A DNA stretch of 64,000 nucleotides from Paralcaligenes sp. KSB-10 (GCF_021266465.1 NZ_CP089848.1:3038001-3102000); one strand, 5' to 3'. Positions 1-9,504 are shown, counted from the first letter of the stretch. Translations and numbers: made by a program. Notes: generated by a model from the letters alone, not told the origin.

Positions 1-156
1 GGTCACTGCATGCACCTGTGTGCGGCGCTGCTGAATACTTATCGGCTCAATCGGTGTCAGAAGCTCGGAAAGCGGCATCGTACTGGAGTGTGTTTCCGTT
101 TCCGAACTAGCGATTGCGCGGGCGGGGCTGCTTGGTCGGAGTCTTTTGCCAGCCAT
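1..156 (-). CDS. Partial CDS at left edge, possible regulator N-terminus
   Basis: An open frame runs leftwards off the window from an ATG at 154-156. The start has an AGAGGA Shine-Dalgarno-like sequence 8 nt upstream. The 52 visible residues begin MAGKRLRPSS and include PLSELLTPIEPISIQQR. A short charged leader followed by such a segment is what many GntR-family regulators show just before the winged helix, but the DNA-binding domain itself would lie outside the window. It is divergent from the Bug gene at 389, the usual place for a regulator of such a unit. Family assignment is a guess; that the frame is coding is only moderately supported. Confidence 0.35.
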   Translation of the reverse strand, partial: MAGKRLRPSSPARAIASSETETHSSTMPLSELLTPIEPISIQQRRTQVHAVT

Positions 157-388
157 GGCGTTAGTCCTCTGGAGATAGGTCAACTGGGGTTCCCGCGGGA
201 TATTTCGGAAGCGTGGGGGCGCGGCTGTTACGCAGGACGTAATTCATTGTATGCGGTTTTATTTCTCCTGATAATAGGTGCGTATTTACCCATGATCATA
301 AATGAGGCAAGGCATTTTGCTGCGCCCATCTTGGCGCCGGCCCCATATATCCCTCTTGCTTTTCATTCTTCGAACAAATGGAGACATC
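157..388. other. Divergent intergenic region before the first Bug gene
   Basis: No gene is supported here. The segment separates the partial leftward frame from the Bug gene and should hold both promoters. Its right half is more AT-rich. I could not identify a convincing -35/-10 pair or operator. Confidence 0.4.
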
Positions 389-1375
389 ATGACCCGCCTT
401 TACACTCGACGCACTGTGGTTGCCTTGGCCGCCGCAGTATTGACAGCCGCCGCCCCTGCCGCGATGGCGCAGAAGCCAGCTTATCCGAACCACCCGGTCA
501 AGGTGGTTGTTCCTTTCACTCCGGGGGGGAACGCCGACAGCACGGCGCGTATCTTCGCAGAGGCTTACGCCAAGCTGTTTGGCCAGTCGTTCGTTGTCGA
601 GAACAAGGGAGGGGCGGGTGGCATGATCGGCGCATTGCAGGTCGTGCGGGCCGAACCGGATGGCTACACTGTCCTCATATCGACCACGGGGCCCATTGTC
701 TCCAGTTGGCAACTGGCGGGCAAGGCCGCGGCATACAGCCTGGCCGACCTGAAGCCGGTAACATTGCTCACTAAAGTGCCCGACGTACTGGTTGTCAATG
801 CAAGCTCGAGCTTCAAGACATATGCCGACCTGGCCGGCAGCGCAAAAACACGAAGCAATATCAAGTTCGGTCATCCCGGTAATGGAACTGCCGGCCACGT
901 CAACATCTTGCAGATGCAGAAGGCGCTCGGCGCCAAATTCATTCTGGCGGGGTACAAAGGGAGTGGGCCCGCCGTACGAGACCTGCTCGGAGGCCAGTTG
1001 GATGCCGTGGCAACCGATCTGCCTTCGGTGCTGCCATTTGTCAAAGCGGGAAAGCTCCGCGCCCTGGGTGTCGTTTTCCCCGAGCGAGTAGCATCGCTGC
1101 CCGATGTTCCGACCATGGCGGAAGTCCATCAGCCCGAAGTGGACATCGCGCCTTTTGCCGCCTTGATGGTGCCGCGCAATACGCCTCAGGCAATTGTTGC
1201 ACGGCTTGCCGAAGCGAGTAAGAAGGTTTTGGCTGATACCTCGGTCCGCCAGCGAGTGGCGGCTATCGGCGGTATTCCGGTGGGCCTGAGCGGAGCGGGC
1301 TTAGATGCGCTATTAAAGCAGCAAGTGGCTACATATGCCGACTTGATCAAGTCGGGGCTGCTCACTACACAATAG
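389..1375 (+). CDS. Bug/TctC-family periplasmic substrate-binding protein
   Basis: Periplasmic binding protein of the Bug (TctC, tripartite tricarboxylate receptor) family, which captures small carboxylates. The ATG at 389 is chosen because GGAGA lies 4 nt upstream and the protein then begins with a classic Sec signal peptide: MTRLYTRRTV, then an Ala-rich core ending AMAQK at about residue 28. The mature part carries family landmarks: the Pro-Val-Lys-Val-Val-Val-Pro-Phe strand, the GGNADSTAR carboxylate-binding loop, VVENKGGAGG and PDGYT. Length (328 aa) is normal. No tctA or tctB is nearby, so it is an orphan receptor. It is followed 32 nt downstream by a beta-propeller lactonase-like gene, probably co-transcribed. 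Ligand unknown. Confidence 0.9.
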   Translation: MTRLYTRRTVVALAAAVLTAAAPAAMAQKPAYPNHPVKVVVPFTPGGNADSTARIFAEAYAKLFGQSFVVENKGGAGGMIGALQVVRAEPDGYTVLISTTGPIVSSWQLAGKAAAYSLADLKPVTLLTKVPDVLVVNASSSFKTYADLAGSAKTRSNIKFGHPGNGTAGHVNILQMQKALGAKFILAGYKGSGPAVRDLLGGQLDAVATDLPSVLPFVKAGKLRALGVVFPERVASLPDVPTMAEVHQPEVDIAPFAALMVPRNTPQAIVARLAEASKKVLADTSVRQRVAAIGGIPVGLSGAGLDALLKQQVATYADLIKSGLLTTQ

Positions 1376-1407
1376 ATCCGTTTACTGCGTCCGATGGGAT
1401 ATCCGTC

Positions 1408-2619
1408 ATGGCAGAGGCCGGAAAGAGTCTGCGAATGACCGGCTCATTTTGCTCATCTGATCGGCCGGAGAGTTTTTTCGGCGCGATTGGAAGCCGTCTT
1501 GTTCAATATCAACTGAGCCAGGCTGGCAATCTGTCGGAGTGCACCTCCGTAATGTTGCCGCTCAATGTTCAGTATGGTTGCTTCGACGCTGGCCGCGCGC
1601 TCGCATATGTGGTGTGCAGCGATGGAGGAGTCTCAAGCGCTGGTAATCGCCACCAATTGGTTCAATTGTCGTTTGGTAGACGGCGTTTTCTTTTGATGGG
1701 CGAGCCGATTGAGCTTCCCCATCGCCCGATTCACGTGGTATTGGATGACAACCGGCGCCGGCTGGCCGTTGCCTACAACCGACCCGCTGCGTTGACGGTG
1801 CATGGCCTGAATAAAGAAGGGTTGGTGCAGGGCTCTGCCGTTCGGATTGACGATCCGGGTGTGGTTGGACATTTCCCGCATCAGGCCATCCCTATGCCTG
1901 GCAGCGACGACTTACTTCTTACGTGTCGAGGCGACAATGCCACGGCAGAGTATGGCGAGAATCCCGGATCGCTTCGTGTGATCGGCGTCGAGGGCGATAA
2001 GGCCTTCTGCGCACAGATCGTTGCTCCCAATGGCGGTTTCGGCTTCGGGCCCCGGAATTGTGCCTTCCACCCGAAAGCTCCCTGGCTTTATGCCGTGCTG
2101 GAGCGACAGAATGCACTCTCGATGTTCAGAACTCTCGATGGCGCCATAGGCGTCCAGCCGGCATTTACGGTCGGGTTATTGGACAATCCGCTTGCGATCC
2201 AAGACCCTCAACTGGCAGGCGCCATCGTCGTTCATCCGGATGGCCGCACGATCTATGTCGTCAACCGTTCGCATGCCAAGCCGCCCGCCCACGGCCTGCC
2301 TATGTCTGGCGGGGGCGAAAACAGCATAGTAGTTTTCAGTGTCGACCCGTCGAACGGCCGCCCCCGCCTGCTACAGAGAGTAGCGCTTCAGGGTATGCAC
2401 GCCAGATGTGCAATGATTTCGCAAGCGGGCAATCTGCTGATCGCCGCGGTTCGCCAGCCAAGCTTGCGACGCAAGGCGGGCAAAGTCACTGAGTGCCCGG
2501 CTGGGTTCAGCATTTTTCGCATTGTCGAAAATGGCCGTCTCGACCCTCTTGGTCATCATGCCGTAAATGTGGGGGGCGACCAGCTTTTTTGGGCGGGGCT
2601 CGAGACGCAGCGTTGGTGA
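1408..2619 (+). CDS. Lactonase-family beta-propeller protein
   Basis: A 403-residue protein resembling the 6-phosphogluconolactonase-type (YbhE/Lactonase family) seven-bladed beta-propeller. Family-like features are the repeated blade strands with HPDGRTIYVVNR near residue 280, NCAFHPKAPWLYAVLE near 215, and FSVDPSNGRPRLLQ near 315. No signal peptide is evident, so it should be cytoplasmic. It probably opens a sugar-acid or other lactone, but these propellers are a broad family and the phosphogluconolactone activity cannot be assumed. It lies 32 nt after the Bug gene on the same strand, which suggests the imported acid and the lactone belong to one pathway. The C-terminus looks complete. The start is uncertain; the chosen ATG has no strong Shine-Dalgarno. 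Confidence 0.75.
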   Translation: MAEAGKSLRMTGSFCSSDRPESFFGAIGSRLVQYQLSQAGNLSECTSVMLPLNVQYGCFDAGRALAYVVCSDGGVSSAGNRHQLVQLSFGRRRFLLMGEPIELPHRPIHVVLDDNRRRLAVAYNRPAALTVHGLNKEGLVQGSAVRIDDPGVVGHFPHQAIPMPGSDDLLLTCRGDNATAEYGENPGSLRVIGVEGDKAFCAQIVAPNGGFGFGPRNCAFHPKAPWLYAVLERQNALSMFRTLDGAIGVQPAFTVGLLDNPLAIQDPQLAGAIVVHPDGRTIYVVNRSHAKPPAHGLPMSGGGENSIVVFSVDPSNGRPRLLQRVALQGMHARCAMISQAGNLLIAAVRQPSLRRKAGKVTECPAGFSIFRIVENGRLDPLGHHAVNVGGDQLFWAGLETQRW

Positions 2620-3358
2620 CCTGTTTCGATTGGGTACCTGCCGCCCCGCTACTATTCTTCCGTCGCGTGGTCAGCGCAGCCGACTCTGCGGGTGCACAGG
2701 GCGTTGCGCACGGCGATTTCCTGCGCGCCTTCGGCGTCGCGGCGGCCTTGTCGGCGCTGGAGGAATATGCCCGGGGGTTCCAGGCCGATGCACAAATGCG
2801 GCAGAGGCTCGACGCGCTGGGGCTGCAGTCCACTTCCACGCTGTCGCGGAGTTGAACGGCACTGAAGTAGCAATCCAGGCAATTAGCCCCGCTTCCGAAG
2901 ATGTATTAATCGTTTAGGCTATCCTCGGGCCCAGTCTAAATACAGATTTACACCAGGAGCGTCACTCACTTTACCGCCTCACGGCAGGCCTTAAACGGCT
3001 GGTCATTCACCTCTTGGCGATCGCCTATCCAGCCAAGTAGCCCTTTCCCTGCCCGGCGGACACTGCCTGTGGTGCCATGGAATATTGACGGATGAGCGGT
3101 TATCTAATTTGATTTAGCATGTTTTCAAGGAAACATACAAACGGGACCAACCCTTAGGTAGCAACACCACTTTGACCCCGGCCATGCTCAACCGCATTCC
3201 GCACCACGCCCACAATGTTCAAATTAAAGGGCACGGTCCTATGAATTATTGTTTCAGAGAAAGCTCAGTTCGATTCCCTAATCTGCAATTCACCCGACGA
3301 ACTTTATTCGGGCCCGACGGACTTTATTTACTCTAGTCATCACATTTTGGATGACTCC
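2620..3358. other. Gap with possible gene remnant, no intact gene
   Basis: About 740 bases without a convincing intact gene. The first part (about 2660-2855, + strand) stays GC-rich and reads as DFLRAFGVAAALSALEEYAR followed by a helical tail and a stop at 2853-2855. It could be the 3' remnant of a degraded gene, but I do not recognise the family and it has no start of its own. From about 2860 onward the sequence is AT-richer with no coding signal on either strand. Near the glmS end lie a direct repeat (3293-3328) and a small hairpin (3335-3356) that could assist glmS termination. Confidence 0.4.
3293..3328. repeat. 20-bp-period direct repeat
   Basis: CCCGACGAACTTTATT at 3293-3308 is repeated as CCCGACGGACTTTATT at 3313-3328, with one mismatch in 16 and a 20-bp period (about two helical turns). 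It lies just beyond the 3' end of glmS. It could be a protein-binding site or a scar of an excised element. Function unknown. Confidence 0.6.
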
Positions 3359-5191
3359 CTATTCCACCGTCACACTCTTCGCCAGATTCCTCGGCTTATC
3401 CACATCCGTTCCCCTCGCACACGCCGTGTGATACGCCAGCAATTGCAGCGGTATCGTGTGCAAGATGGGCGAGAGCTTGCCATAATGCTCCGGCATGCGG
3501 ATCACATGGATGCCGTCGCTGCTGCCCATCTTGGTGTCGGCGTCGGCAAACACATAGAGTTCGCCGCCGCGCGCATGCACTTCCTGCATATTGGACTTGA
3601 GCTTTTCCAGCAGTTGGTCGCGCGGAGCGATGGTAACGACGGGCATGTGTTCGGTCACCAGCGCCAGCGGGCCGTGCTTGAGTTCGCCCGCGGGATAGGC
3701 TTCGGCGTGAATATAGCTGATTTCCTTAAGCTTGAGCGCGCCTTCCAGGGCAATGGGGTAATGCATGCCGCGCCCCAGGAACAAGGCGTTTTCCTTGCTC
3801 GCGAAACGATCGGCCCAGGCCATGATTTGCGGCTCCAGCGCAAGCACGGCGCCGATGGCCACAGGCAGGTGGCGCAAGGCCTTCAGTTGCTCGGCCTCTT
3901 GCTCTTCGGTCAGACGGCCCTTGCTTTGCGCCAGTGCCAGCGTCAGGAGAAACAAGGCGGTCAATTGGGTAGTGAATGCTTTGGTGGATGCCACGCCGAT
4001 TTCGACGCCGGCGCGAGTGATGTAGCTCAGCTTGCATTCGCGCACCATGGCGCTGGTGGCCACATTGCAGATGGTAAGGGTGTGTTCCATGCCCAGTTGG
4101 CGCGCATGTTTCAGGGCGGCCAGGGTGTCGGCGGTTTCGCCGGACTGGGAAATGGTCACGACCAGGGTGCGCGGGTTGGGCACGCTGTCGCGATAGCGGT
4201 ATTCGCTGGCAATTTCAACGTTGACAGGAATCTTGGCAATCGATTCGATCCAGTAGCGGGCGGTCAGGCCGGCGTAGTAGCTGGTGCCGCAAGCCAGGAC
4301 CAGGACGTTGTCGATATCCTTGAAAATCTTGTAGGCGCCGTCGCCGAACAGTTCAGGTGTGATGCTCTCGATGTCTTGCAGGGTGTCGCCCACGGCGCGC
4401 GGCTGTTCGAAGATTTCCTTTTGCATGTAATGGCGATAGGGGCCGAGCTCGGCGGCGCCGGTATGCACATGTACGGTATGGACTTCACGATCGACCGGGC
4501 GGCCGTCGGCATCAAGGATCCAGATGCGCGCAAGCTGCAGGTCGACGACATCGCCGTCTTCAAGGTACACGATCTGGTCGGTGGTGCCGGCGAGAGCCAG
4601 CGCGTCGGAGGCCAGGAAGTTTTCATTGGTGCCGCGGCCCACAATCAAGGGCGAGCCCTGGCGGGCGCCGACCACGCGATGCGGCTCGTCGCGGCAGAAT
4701 ACGGCAATGGCGTAGGCGCCGGTCAGGCGGCGCGTGGCCTGCTGCACGGCCTCGAACAGATCGCCGGTGTACAGGTGGTCGATAAGGTGGGCAATGACTT
4801 CGGTGTCGGTCTGGCTTTCAAAAACATAGCCGGTGGCCTGCAATTCGGCGCGCAATTCGTCGTGATTTTCGATGATGCCGTTATGCACCAAGGCGATGCG
4901 GGCCGCCCCTTTTCCCTGCCCGGAAAAATGCGGATGGGCATTGTGCGTGGCAGGCGCGCCGTGCGTGGCCCAGCGGGTATGGGCAATGCCGGTAAAGCCG
5001 CTGAGGTTCTCTTGCCGGATTTGATTTTCAAGTTCGGCAACCCGTTCGGTGCTGCGGGCGCGCCGCAATTCGCCATTGGAATACACCGCCACGCCGCACG
5101 AGTCGTAGCCGCGGTATTCAAGGCGCTTGAGACCTTCAAGAAGAATCGGGGTGATGTCGCGTTGCGCAACGGCGCCAACAATGCCACACAT
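3359..5191 (-). CDS. glmS: Glutamine-fructose-6-phosphate aminotransferase (isomerizing)
   Basis: Makes glucosamine-6-phosphate from fructose-6-phosphate and glutamine, the first committed step to UDP-GlcNAc for peptidoglycan and lipid A. The 610-residue length is standard. The N-terminus MCGIVGAV provides the catalytic Cys2 of the class II glutamine amidotransferase (Ntn) domain, followed by RGYDS and HTRWATHG. Two SIS domains follow, with CGTSYYAG near residue 310, SQSGETADT near 355 and the C-terminal NLAKSVTVE tail. GGAGTT lies 6 nt before the ATG. It is divergent from an Lrp/AsnC regulator across an AT-rich spacer. No glmU or glmM is adjacent. Confidence 0.98.
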   Translation of the reverse strand: MCGIVGAVAQRDITPILLEGLKRLEYRGYDSCGVAVYSNGELRRARSTERVAELENQIRQENLSGFTGIAHTRWATHGAPATHNAHPHFSGQGKGAARIALVHNGIIENHDELRAELQATGYVFESQTDTEVIAHLIDHLYTGDLFEAVQQATRRLTGAYAIAVFCRDEPHRVVGARQGSPLIVGRGTNENFLASDALALAGTTDQIVYLEDGDVVDLQLARIWILDADGRPVDREVHTVHVHTGAAELGPYRHYMQKEIFEQPRAVGDTLQDIESITPELFGDGAYKIFKDIDNVLVLACGTSYYAGLTARYWIESIAKIPVNVEIASEYRYRDSVPNPRTLVVTISQSGETADTLAALKHARQLGMEHTLTICNVATSAMVRECKLSYITRAGVEIGVASTKAFTTQLTALFLLTLALAQSKGRLTEEQEAEQLKALRHLPVAIGAVLALEPQIMAWADRFASKENALFLGRGMHYPIALEGALKLKEISYIHAEAYPAGELKHGPLALVTEHMPVVTIAPRDQLLEKLKSNMQEVHARGGELYVFADADTKMGSSDGIHVIRMPEHYGKLSPILHTIPLQLLAYHTACARGTDVDKPRNLAKSVTVE

Positions 5192-5444
5192 AAGGAACTC
5201 CAGCTAATTTTTAGGGACTGGGCTATTGTGCTCAAGATAGAGAGAAATTAGATTTCTTTATTTCATTATTTATGATTTTTTATTTCTTCAAAAGAAGAGT
5301 ATAAAATATTATTTCATATTTGTTTATTTTTTTACCTAAATAGGCATTAACTGATGTACCGTGCCAAGCCTGAGTCAGATCAAACCGATAGCATCGGGTT
5401 CAAACTCTCTTCGGCGGCCGGCTTTTCATTACCTAACTGACCTC
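5192..5444. promoter_or_regulatory. AT-rich divergent promoter region glmS / lrp-like
   Basis: A 250-bp spacer between divergent glmS and the Lrp/AsnC gene, strikingly AT-rich from about 5250 to 5350 compared with the surrounding GC-rich genes. It must contain both promoters. Lrp-family proteins favour AT-rich, flexible DNA, so autoregulation here is plausible. No specific operator was identified. Confidence 0.45.
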
Positions 5445-5927
5445 ATGATTAAAAAATCAAGACCGCTTGCGGCCCTGGACGAACTGGACCGGCGCATTCT
5501 GGAACAGATGCAGGCCGACAGTTCGCTGACCAACCAGGACTTGGCCCATCGGGTTCATGCCTCGGCCCCGACCTGCCTGCGCCGCGTGCGGCGGCTGATC
5601 GAGGAAGGCGTGATTGAAAAACAGGTCGCCATACTTGATCCGGAAAAACTGGGCTATACGCTGACGGCTATTGTCGAGATCACGCTGGATGTACAAACCG
5701 CCGAGTACCTGGACCAATTCGAGGCCAGTGTCGCAGATGAAGCGGCCGTATTGCAATGCTATCGTGTATCACCCGGACCGGACTTCCTGGTGATTGCCCA
5801 GGTACCCGATATGCCGGCTTACCATGCCATGGCGCATCGCGTGTTTACCTCGCAGGCAAACGTGCGCAATGTGCGCACGTTTTTTTCGATACACCGCAGC
5901 AAGTTCGAAACGCGTATTCCGGTGTAG
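5445..5927 (+). CDS. Lrp/AsnC-family transcriptional regulator
   Basis: Leucine-responsive-type regulator of 160 residues, the usual length. The N-terminal winged helix-turn-helix shows LDELDRRILEQMQ, LTNQDLAHRVHAS and CLRRVRRLIEEGVI (about residues 12-55). The C-terminal half is the RAM ligand-binding domain, with GYTLTAIVEI and the ending VRTFFSIHRSK. The ATG at 5445 is preferred over an upstream in-frame start because it places the helix-turn-helix at the normal distance from the N-terminus; the ribosome-binding site is weak. It is divergent from glmS. The target amino acid or keto acid cannot be read from the sequence. Confidence 0.93.
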   Translation: MIKKSRPLAALDELDRRILEQMQADSSLTNQDLAHRVHASAPTCLRRVRRLIEEGVIEKQVAILDPEKLGYTLTAIVEITLDVQTAEYLDQFEASVADEAAVLQCYRVSPGPDFLVIAQVPDMPAYHAMAHRVFTSQANVRNVRTFFSIHRSKFETRIPV

Positions 5928-6147
5928 ATATAGAGGCAGGCCTTGTGCCCCACCGCCATTGATTCCCCGGCATCGGCAACACGCCCGATCCACTCCGGAC
6001 ATTTCCACGCGGCGGCATCTCGACGTATGATTGATGCAGATCGACATGAGGCCTGGCGTAGCTGCTTGCGCGGGAATGTGCAATTTCAAACTCCAGCACG
6101 CTCAGCCTGCAACGGCTTCATCAACAAATTCAACAGCGGAGAAATTC

Positions 6148-6633
6148 ATGAGTGAAGAGCATCAGCATAAAGACTGGCGCACCGAGGGCGTCAGCGTCAT
6201 CCACGGAAACCAGCTCGACACCAATACGGCACAAACACCCGGCATGAACCGTGCCGCGGCAATCAATTATGCCCGCGTCGGCGCGCAAAAACTATGGGCC
6301 GGCACGGTCACCATTTTCCCCAAGGCCAAAACGGGTGTCCACCACCACGGGGCCCTGGAAAGCGTTATTTATATTGTGCGCGGCAACGCCCGCATGCGCT
6401 GGGGCGATCATCTGGAATTCGTGGCCGAGGCCGGAGCGGGCGACTTCATCTATGTGCCGCCGTATGTCCCGCACCAGGAAATCAACGCCAGCGACGACGA
6501 GCCCCTGGAATGCGTACTGGTGCGCAGCGACAACGAAGCCGTTGTCATCAACCTGGATATCGACGCCGTCGAAAAGCCCGAGGAAGTGTACTGGGTAGAC
6601 CCTATCCACAAGCATCCGCACCCGCACGATTGA
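6148..6633 (+). CDS. Cupin-domain protein
   Basis: A single-domain cupin of about 161 residues. Motif 1 is GVHHHGALESVIYIVRG, giving three His and a Glu as likely metal ligands; motif 2 is YVPPYVPHQEIN with a further His. The ATG at 6148 follows GCGGAG at a spacing of 6. The C-terminus is His/Pro-rich (HKHPHPHD) and might also bind metal. Proteins of this kind include oxygenases, isomerases and small-molecule binders, so the reaction is not assignable. It is convergent with the ferredoxin-type reductase gene that ends at 6693 and lies 220 nt after the Lrp-like gene. Confidence 0.85.
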   Translation: MSEEHQHKDWRTEGVSVIHGNQLDTNTAQTPGMNRAAAINYARVGAQKLWAGTVTIFPKAKTGVHHHGALESVIYIVRGNARMRWGDHLEFVAEAGAGDFIYVPPYVPHQEINASDDEPLECVLVRSDNEAVVINLDIDAVEKPEEVYWVDPIHKHPHPHD

Positions 6634-6692
6634 TCCCCGGGATAGTCAGCGCCGCGTCCACAGCGTGTGACGCGGTCATCCGGCGACACCAT

Positions 6693-7682
6693 TCAAATAT
6701 CCAGCACTAGCGGCCCACGCTTGCAACGGGACACACAGACCATCATTGTGTTGTTGGCGGCGCGTTCGGACTTGGTCAGGATGCTGTCGCGATGGTCCAC
6801 TTCGCCAGCCAGCACTCGGGTTTCGCAGGCGCCGCACAAACCCTCCTTGCAACTGTAGTCATGGGATATGCCAGCCTCCAGCAATGCGTCGAGCAAGGAA
6901 ACGCCAACGGGGACCTGAAGAGTCTTGCCACTGCGCCGCAATTCGACACAATATCCGTTCAGCTCATCGGCCACACGTTCCGCGACGGCCGAAACTGACG
7001 CAGAAGACACCGCAAATCGCTCAATATGCACATTTGCATAGCCCAGTTCTTCGCAAGTGCGTTCGAACGCATACAGCATGGGCGCAGGACCGCAACCGTA
7101 TAAATGCGTATCGGCCGTATGTCCTGCCAGAAGCTGCCTCAAATCCGGCGGCCCTTCTTCCTCTTCATCGAAGTGCCACCGCAAGCGCACTCCAGGCAAG
7201 CCAGCATACGACTCAATCTTGCGAACGAAAGCGGCTTCGCTGCGGGACCGTGCGCAATAGATGAATTCCACCTGCCTGGCCCGCGCCGCCAGCGACTGCA
7301 GCATGCTCAGCATGGGTGTCACGCCGATACCGCCCGCAAGCAACACGCTGTGCTGTGCCGATTCGCACAAAGGAAAATTGTTGCGAGGTGCGGAAACCGG
7401 CAATACCATACCGACCCTCAATTGCTGGTGCACATAGCGCGAACCGCCACGGCTATTGCGATCGTCAAGCACACCCACTACATAACGCTGGCGCTCCGTC
7501 GCCGGATTGAGCAATGAATAATTGCGTACCAATCCATTGGGTAAATGCAAGTCAATGTGCGCGCCCGGTTCAAACGCAGGGAAAACGGCATCGCCCATTG
7601 CCGGGTGTAATTCGAGGCTGACTATGCCCTTGGCCTCATAGCGCATGGTATGGACAAGGGCGTTCAAAGCAGGAGTGGACAT
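6693..7682 (-). CDS. PDR/VanB-type oxygenase reductase (FMN, NAD, 2Fe-2S)
   Basis: Electron-transfer partner of a Rieske oxygenase, class IA type (phthalate dioxygenase reductase / vanillate demethylase reductase). Domain order is an FMN-binding barrel with RNYSLLNP near residue 55, an NAD-binding domain with GGIGVTPMLSM near 118 and YGCGPAPML near 205, and a C-terminal plant-type 2Fe-2S ferredoxin. The cluster ligands are visible as C278, C283, C286 and C316. The length of 329 aa is typical. It is the last gene of a four-gene minus-strand unit with the Rieske oxygenase, a Bug protein and an SDR, so it very probably feeds electrons from NAD(P)H to that oxygenase. Confidence 0.92.
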   Translation of the reverse strand: MSTPALNALVHTMRYEAKGIVSLELHPAMGDAVFPAFEPGAHIDLHLPNGLVRNYSLLNPATERQRYVVGVLDDRNSRGGSRYVHQQLRVGMVLPVSAPRNNFPLCESAQHSVLLAGGIGVTPMLSMLQSLAARARQVEFIYCARSRSEAAFVRKIESYAGLPGVRLRWHFDEEEEGPPDLRQLLAGHTADTHLYGCGPAPMLYAFERTCEELGYANVHIERFAVSSASVSAVAERVADELNGYCVELRRSGKTLQVPVGVSLLDALLEAGISHDYSCKEGLCGACETRVLAGEVDHRDSILTKSERAANNTMMVCVSRCKRGPLVLDI

Positions 7683-7727
7683 ACTAAAGCTTCCTGTGGC
7701 ACTGAATACTGAAGCAGCGCAGCGGAT

Positions 7728-8501
7728 CTACATAATCGATAAACCACCATCGACCATCAATGCAGCGCCCGTCACGAACGACGCCTCGCCGGACGCAAGC
7801 CAGAGGATCGGCCAGGCGATTTCTTCCGGGCTTGCCCAGCGGCCTAGCAGCGATGTGCTCTGCCGCTCGGTCTTGAGTCGGTCTACGCTCTTCCCATTGG
7901 CCAAAGCCTTGGAAATATGAAAATCGGTCAATGTGGAGCCAGGGCAGACTGCATTGGCTCGCACGCCATGTTCAGCTTCTTCGTGCGCCAGCGTGCGGGT
8001 AAGGGCAAGCTGGCCCGCCTTGGTCGTATCGTAAATGCCCATGCCCTTGCGACCAGTCACGGCATAGCAAGAAGACACATTCACGATGCTGCCGTGTCCC
8101 GAGCGACGCAGTAGCGGCAATGCCGCTCGACAGTAATTGGCGGCGCCAAGCAAATTCACATTGATCATTGCCTGCCATTCGGCGACCGACGCGTCGGCAA
8201 CAGTAGAGTAATTGCGCATCGCCGCGTTATTCACCAAAATATCCAGACCGCCATGCACTTCAACACAACGCTGTACTGCGGCAAGCGCCAAAGACCCGTC
8301 GGCCACATCGGCGGCCAGGTGCGCAAGACAAGCCTGCGGCTGCTCCGAGCGAATCGCGCGCACCGTTTTCTCAAGAGCCACCGCATCGGCATCGACCAGC
8401 ATGACGGCCGCGCCTTCAGCGCAAAACAGCCGCGCGCAAGCAGCGCCGATACCTGCCCCCGCGCCAGTAATAAGCGCCGTCCTGCTCACAAGCCTAGCCA
8501 T
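7728..8501 (-). CDS. Short-chain dehydrogenase/reductase (SDR)
   Basis: Classical SDR of 257 residues. TGAGAGIG at residues 12-19 binds the dinucleotide, NNAA lies at 91-94, a serine pair near 143-144, and the active-site Y157-x3-K161. An acidic residue (D37, after LVD) at the end of strand 2 suggests NAD rather than NADP. In the operon it sits between a Bug binding protein (22 nt away) and the oxygenase reductase (45 nt away). Rieske dioxygenases often produce cis-dihydrodiols that an SDR then rearomatises, so this may be the dihydrodiol dehydrogenase. That role is inferred from context. Confidence 0.88.
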   Translation of the reverse strand: MARLVSRTALITGAGAGIGAACARLFCAEGAAVMLVDADAVALEKTVRAIRSEQPQACLAHLAADVADGSLALAAVQRCVEVHGGLDILVNNAAMRNYSTVADASVAEWQAMINVNLLGAANYCRAALPLLRRSGHGSIVNVSSCYAVTGRKGMGIYDTTKAGQLALTRTLAHEEAEHGVRANAVCPGSTLTDFHISKALANGKSVDRLKTERQSTSLLGRWASPEEIAWPILWLASGEASFVTGAALMVDGGLSIM

Positions 8502-8523
8502 GATTCACTATCCCTTAATCACT

Positions 8524-9504
8524 TTAATTGATTTTGGTGCCGGTATCTTTGATGACTTTGCCCCAGCGCGGAATTTCGGTCTGGATCCAGTCGCGAAACT
8601 GTTCTGGCGAGCTGCCTACCACTTCGAATTCCATGGCTTGAAGCCGGGCACGCACGTCTGGCATATGAAGAATCTTGACGATTTCCCTGTTGTAGCGATC
8701 GATAATATTCTTGGGCGTGCCTGCGGGAGCCAAAAAACCAATCCATGACAAAGCCACAAAATCGGGGTAGCCGGACTCAATCATCGTGGGAACATCAGGT
8801 GTGCCGGCAAAGCGTTTCTGGCCGGTAGAGGCCAACAACTTCAAGCGCCCCTGCTTCACGTACTGCAACACATTGCCTGGCACCATGAAAGTCGCCTGTA
8901 TGTTTCCGGAAAGCAAATCTGTCAGGGCCGGCCCCGAACCTTTATAGGGAACGTGAACAATATTGATCTTGGCGGCGGATTTCAGCATTTCCATGGTCAA
9001 GTGCGATGCGCTGCCAACAGCCACCGAGCCATAGGAAAGCTGATCAGGCTTGGCGCGGGCCATTGCCACCAGATCGGCCAAAGTCTTCACCGGTAGATTC
9101 TTGTTAACGGCCAGATACTGCGGGGCTGTCACGGCCAGTGTAATAGGTTCAAGGTCCTTCACCGGGTCGTACGGCATTTTGGCGAACAGAGACACATCGA
9201 CAGCAATCGGGCCGTTGTAACCGACCAGTAGCGTCAAACCATCGGGAGCAGCCTTGGCAACGTAGTTCGCGCCGATAGTGCCTCCGGCTCCAGGTTTGTT
9301 CTCGACAATCACAGGCTGCCCGATCAAATCCCCCAGCTTGGATGCCACCAGGCGCGCCAGCACATCATTGGTACTGCCTACGATCGGCACAATAATATGC
9401 ACCGGCCGGGTGGGCGCCCACTCTTTGGCGCTCACAGGCGTTGCCAGACCGCCAAGGCTGGTGGCAAACAGAGCCATTGCGGCTATGCGCTGCAGGATTT
9501 TCAT
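8524..9504 (-). CDS. Bug/TctC-family periplasmic substrate-binding protein
   Basis: Bug-family receptor, 326 residues from the ATG at 9504. This start has AAGGAGAC just upstream and gives a proper signal peptide (MKILQRIAAMALFATSLG, cleavage near PVSAKE). Landmarks are the IIVPIVGSTNDVLARL ligand loop, VIVENKPGAGGTIGANY and APDGLTLLVG. It lies inside the Rieske oxygenase operon, 38 nt after the oxygenase gene and 22 nt before the SDR. The ligand is therefore likely the aromatic acid or analogue oxidised by that oxygenase. No membrane permease is encoded in the operon. Confidence 0.92.
   Translation of the reverse strand: MKILQRIAAMALFATSLGGLATPVSAKEWAPTRPVHIIVPIVGSTNDVLARLVASKLGDLIGQPVIVENKPGAGGTIGANYVAKAAPDGLTLLVGYNGPIAVDVSLFAKMPYDPVKDLEPITLAVTAPQYLAVNKNLPVKTLADLVAMARAKPDQLSYGSVAVGSASHLTMEMLKSAAKINIVHVPYKGSGPALTDLLSGNIQATFMVPGNVLQYVKQGRLKLLASTGQKRFAGTPDVPTMIESGYPDFVALSWIGFLAPAGTPKNIIDRYNREIVKILHMPDVRARLQAMEFEVVGSSPEQFRDWIQTEIPRWGKVIKDTGTKIN

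Noticed and set aside
10-774. 254-residue open frame overlapping the first Bug gene
   Set aside because: It runs across the Bug signal peptide and ligand loop in another frame and has no domain.
3347-5251. 634-residue open frame opposite glmS
   Set aside because: It is a mirror of the glmS gene, whose 610-residue product has all family motifs. The opposite frame has Gly/Ala/His-biased composition and no known domain.
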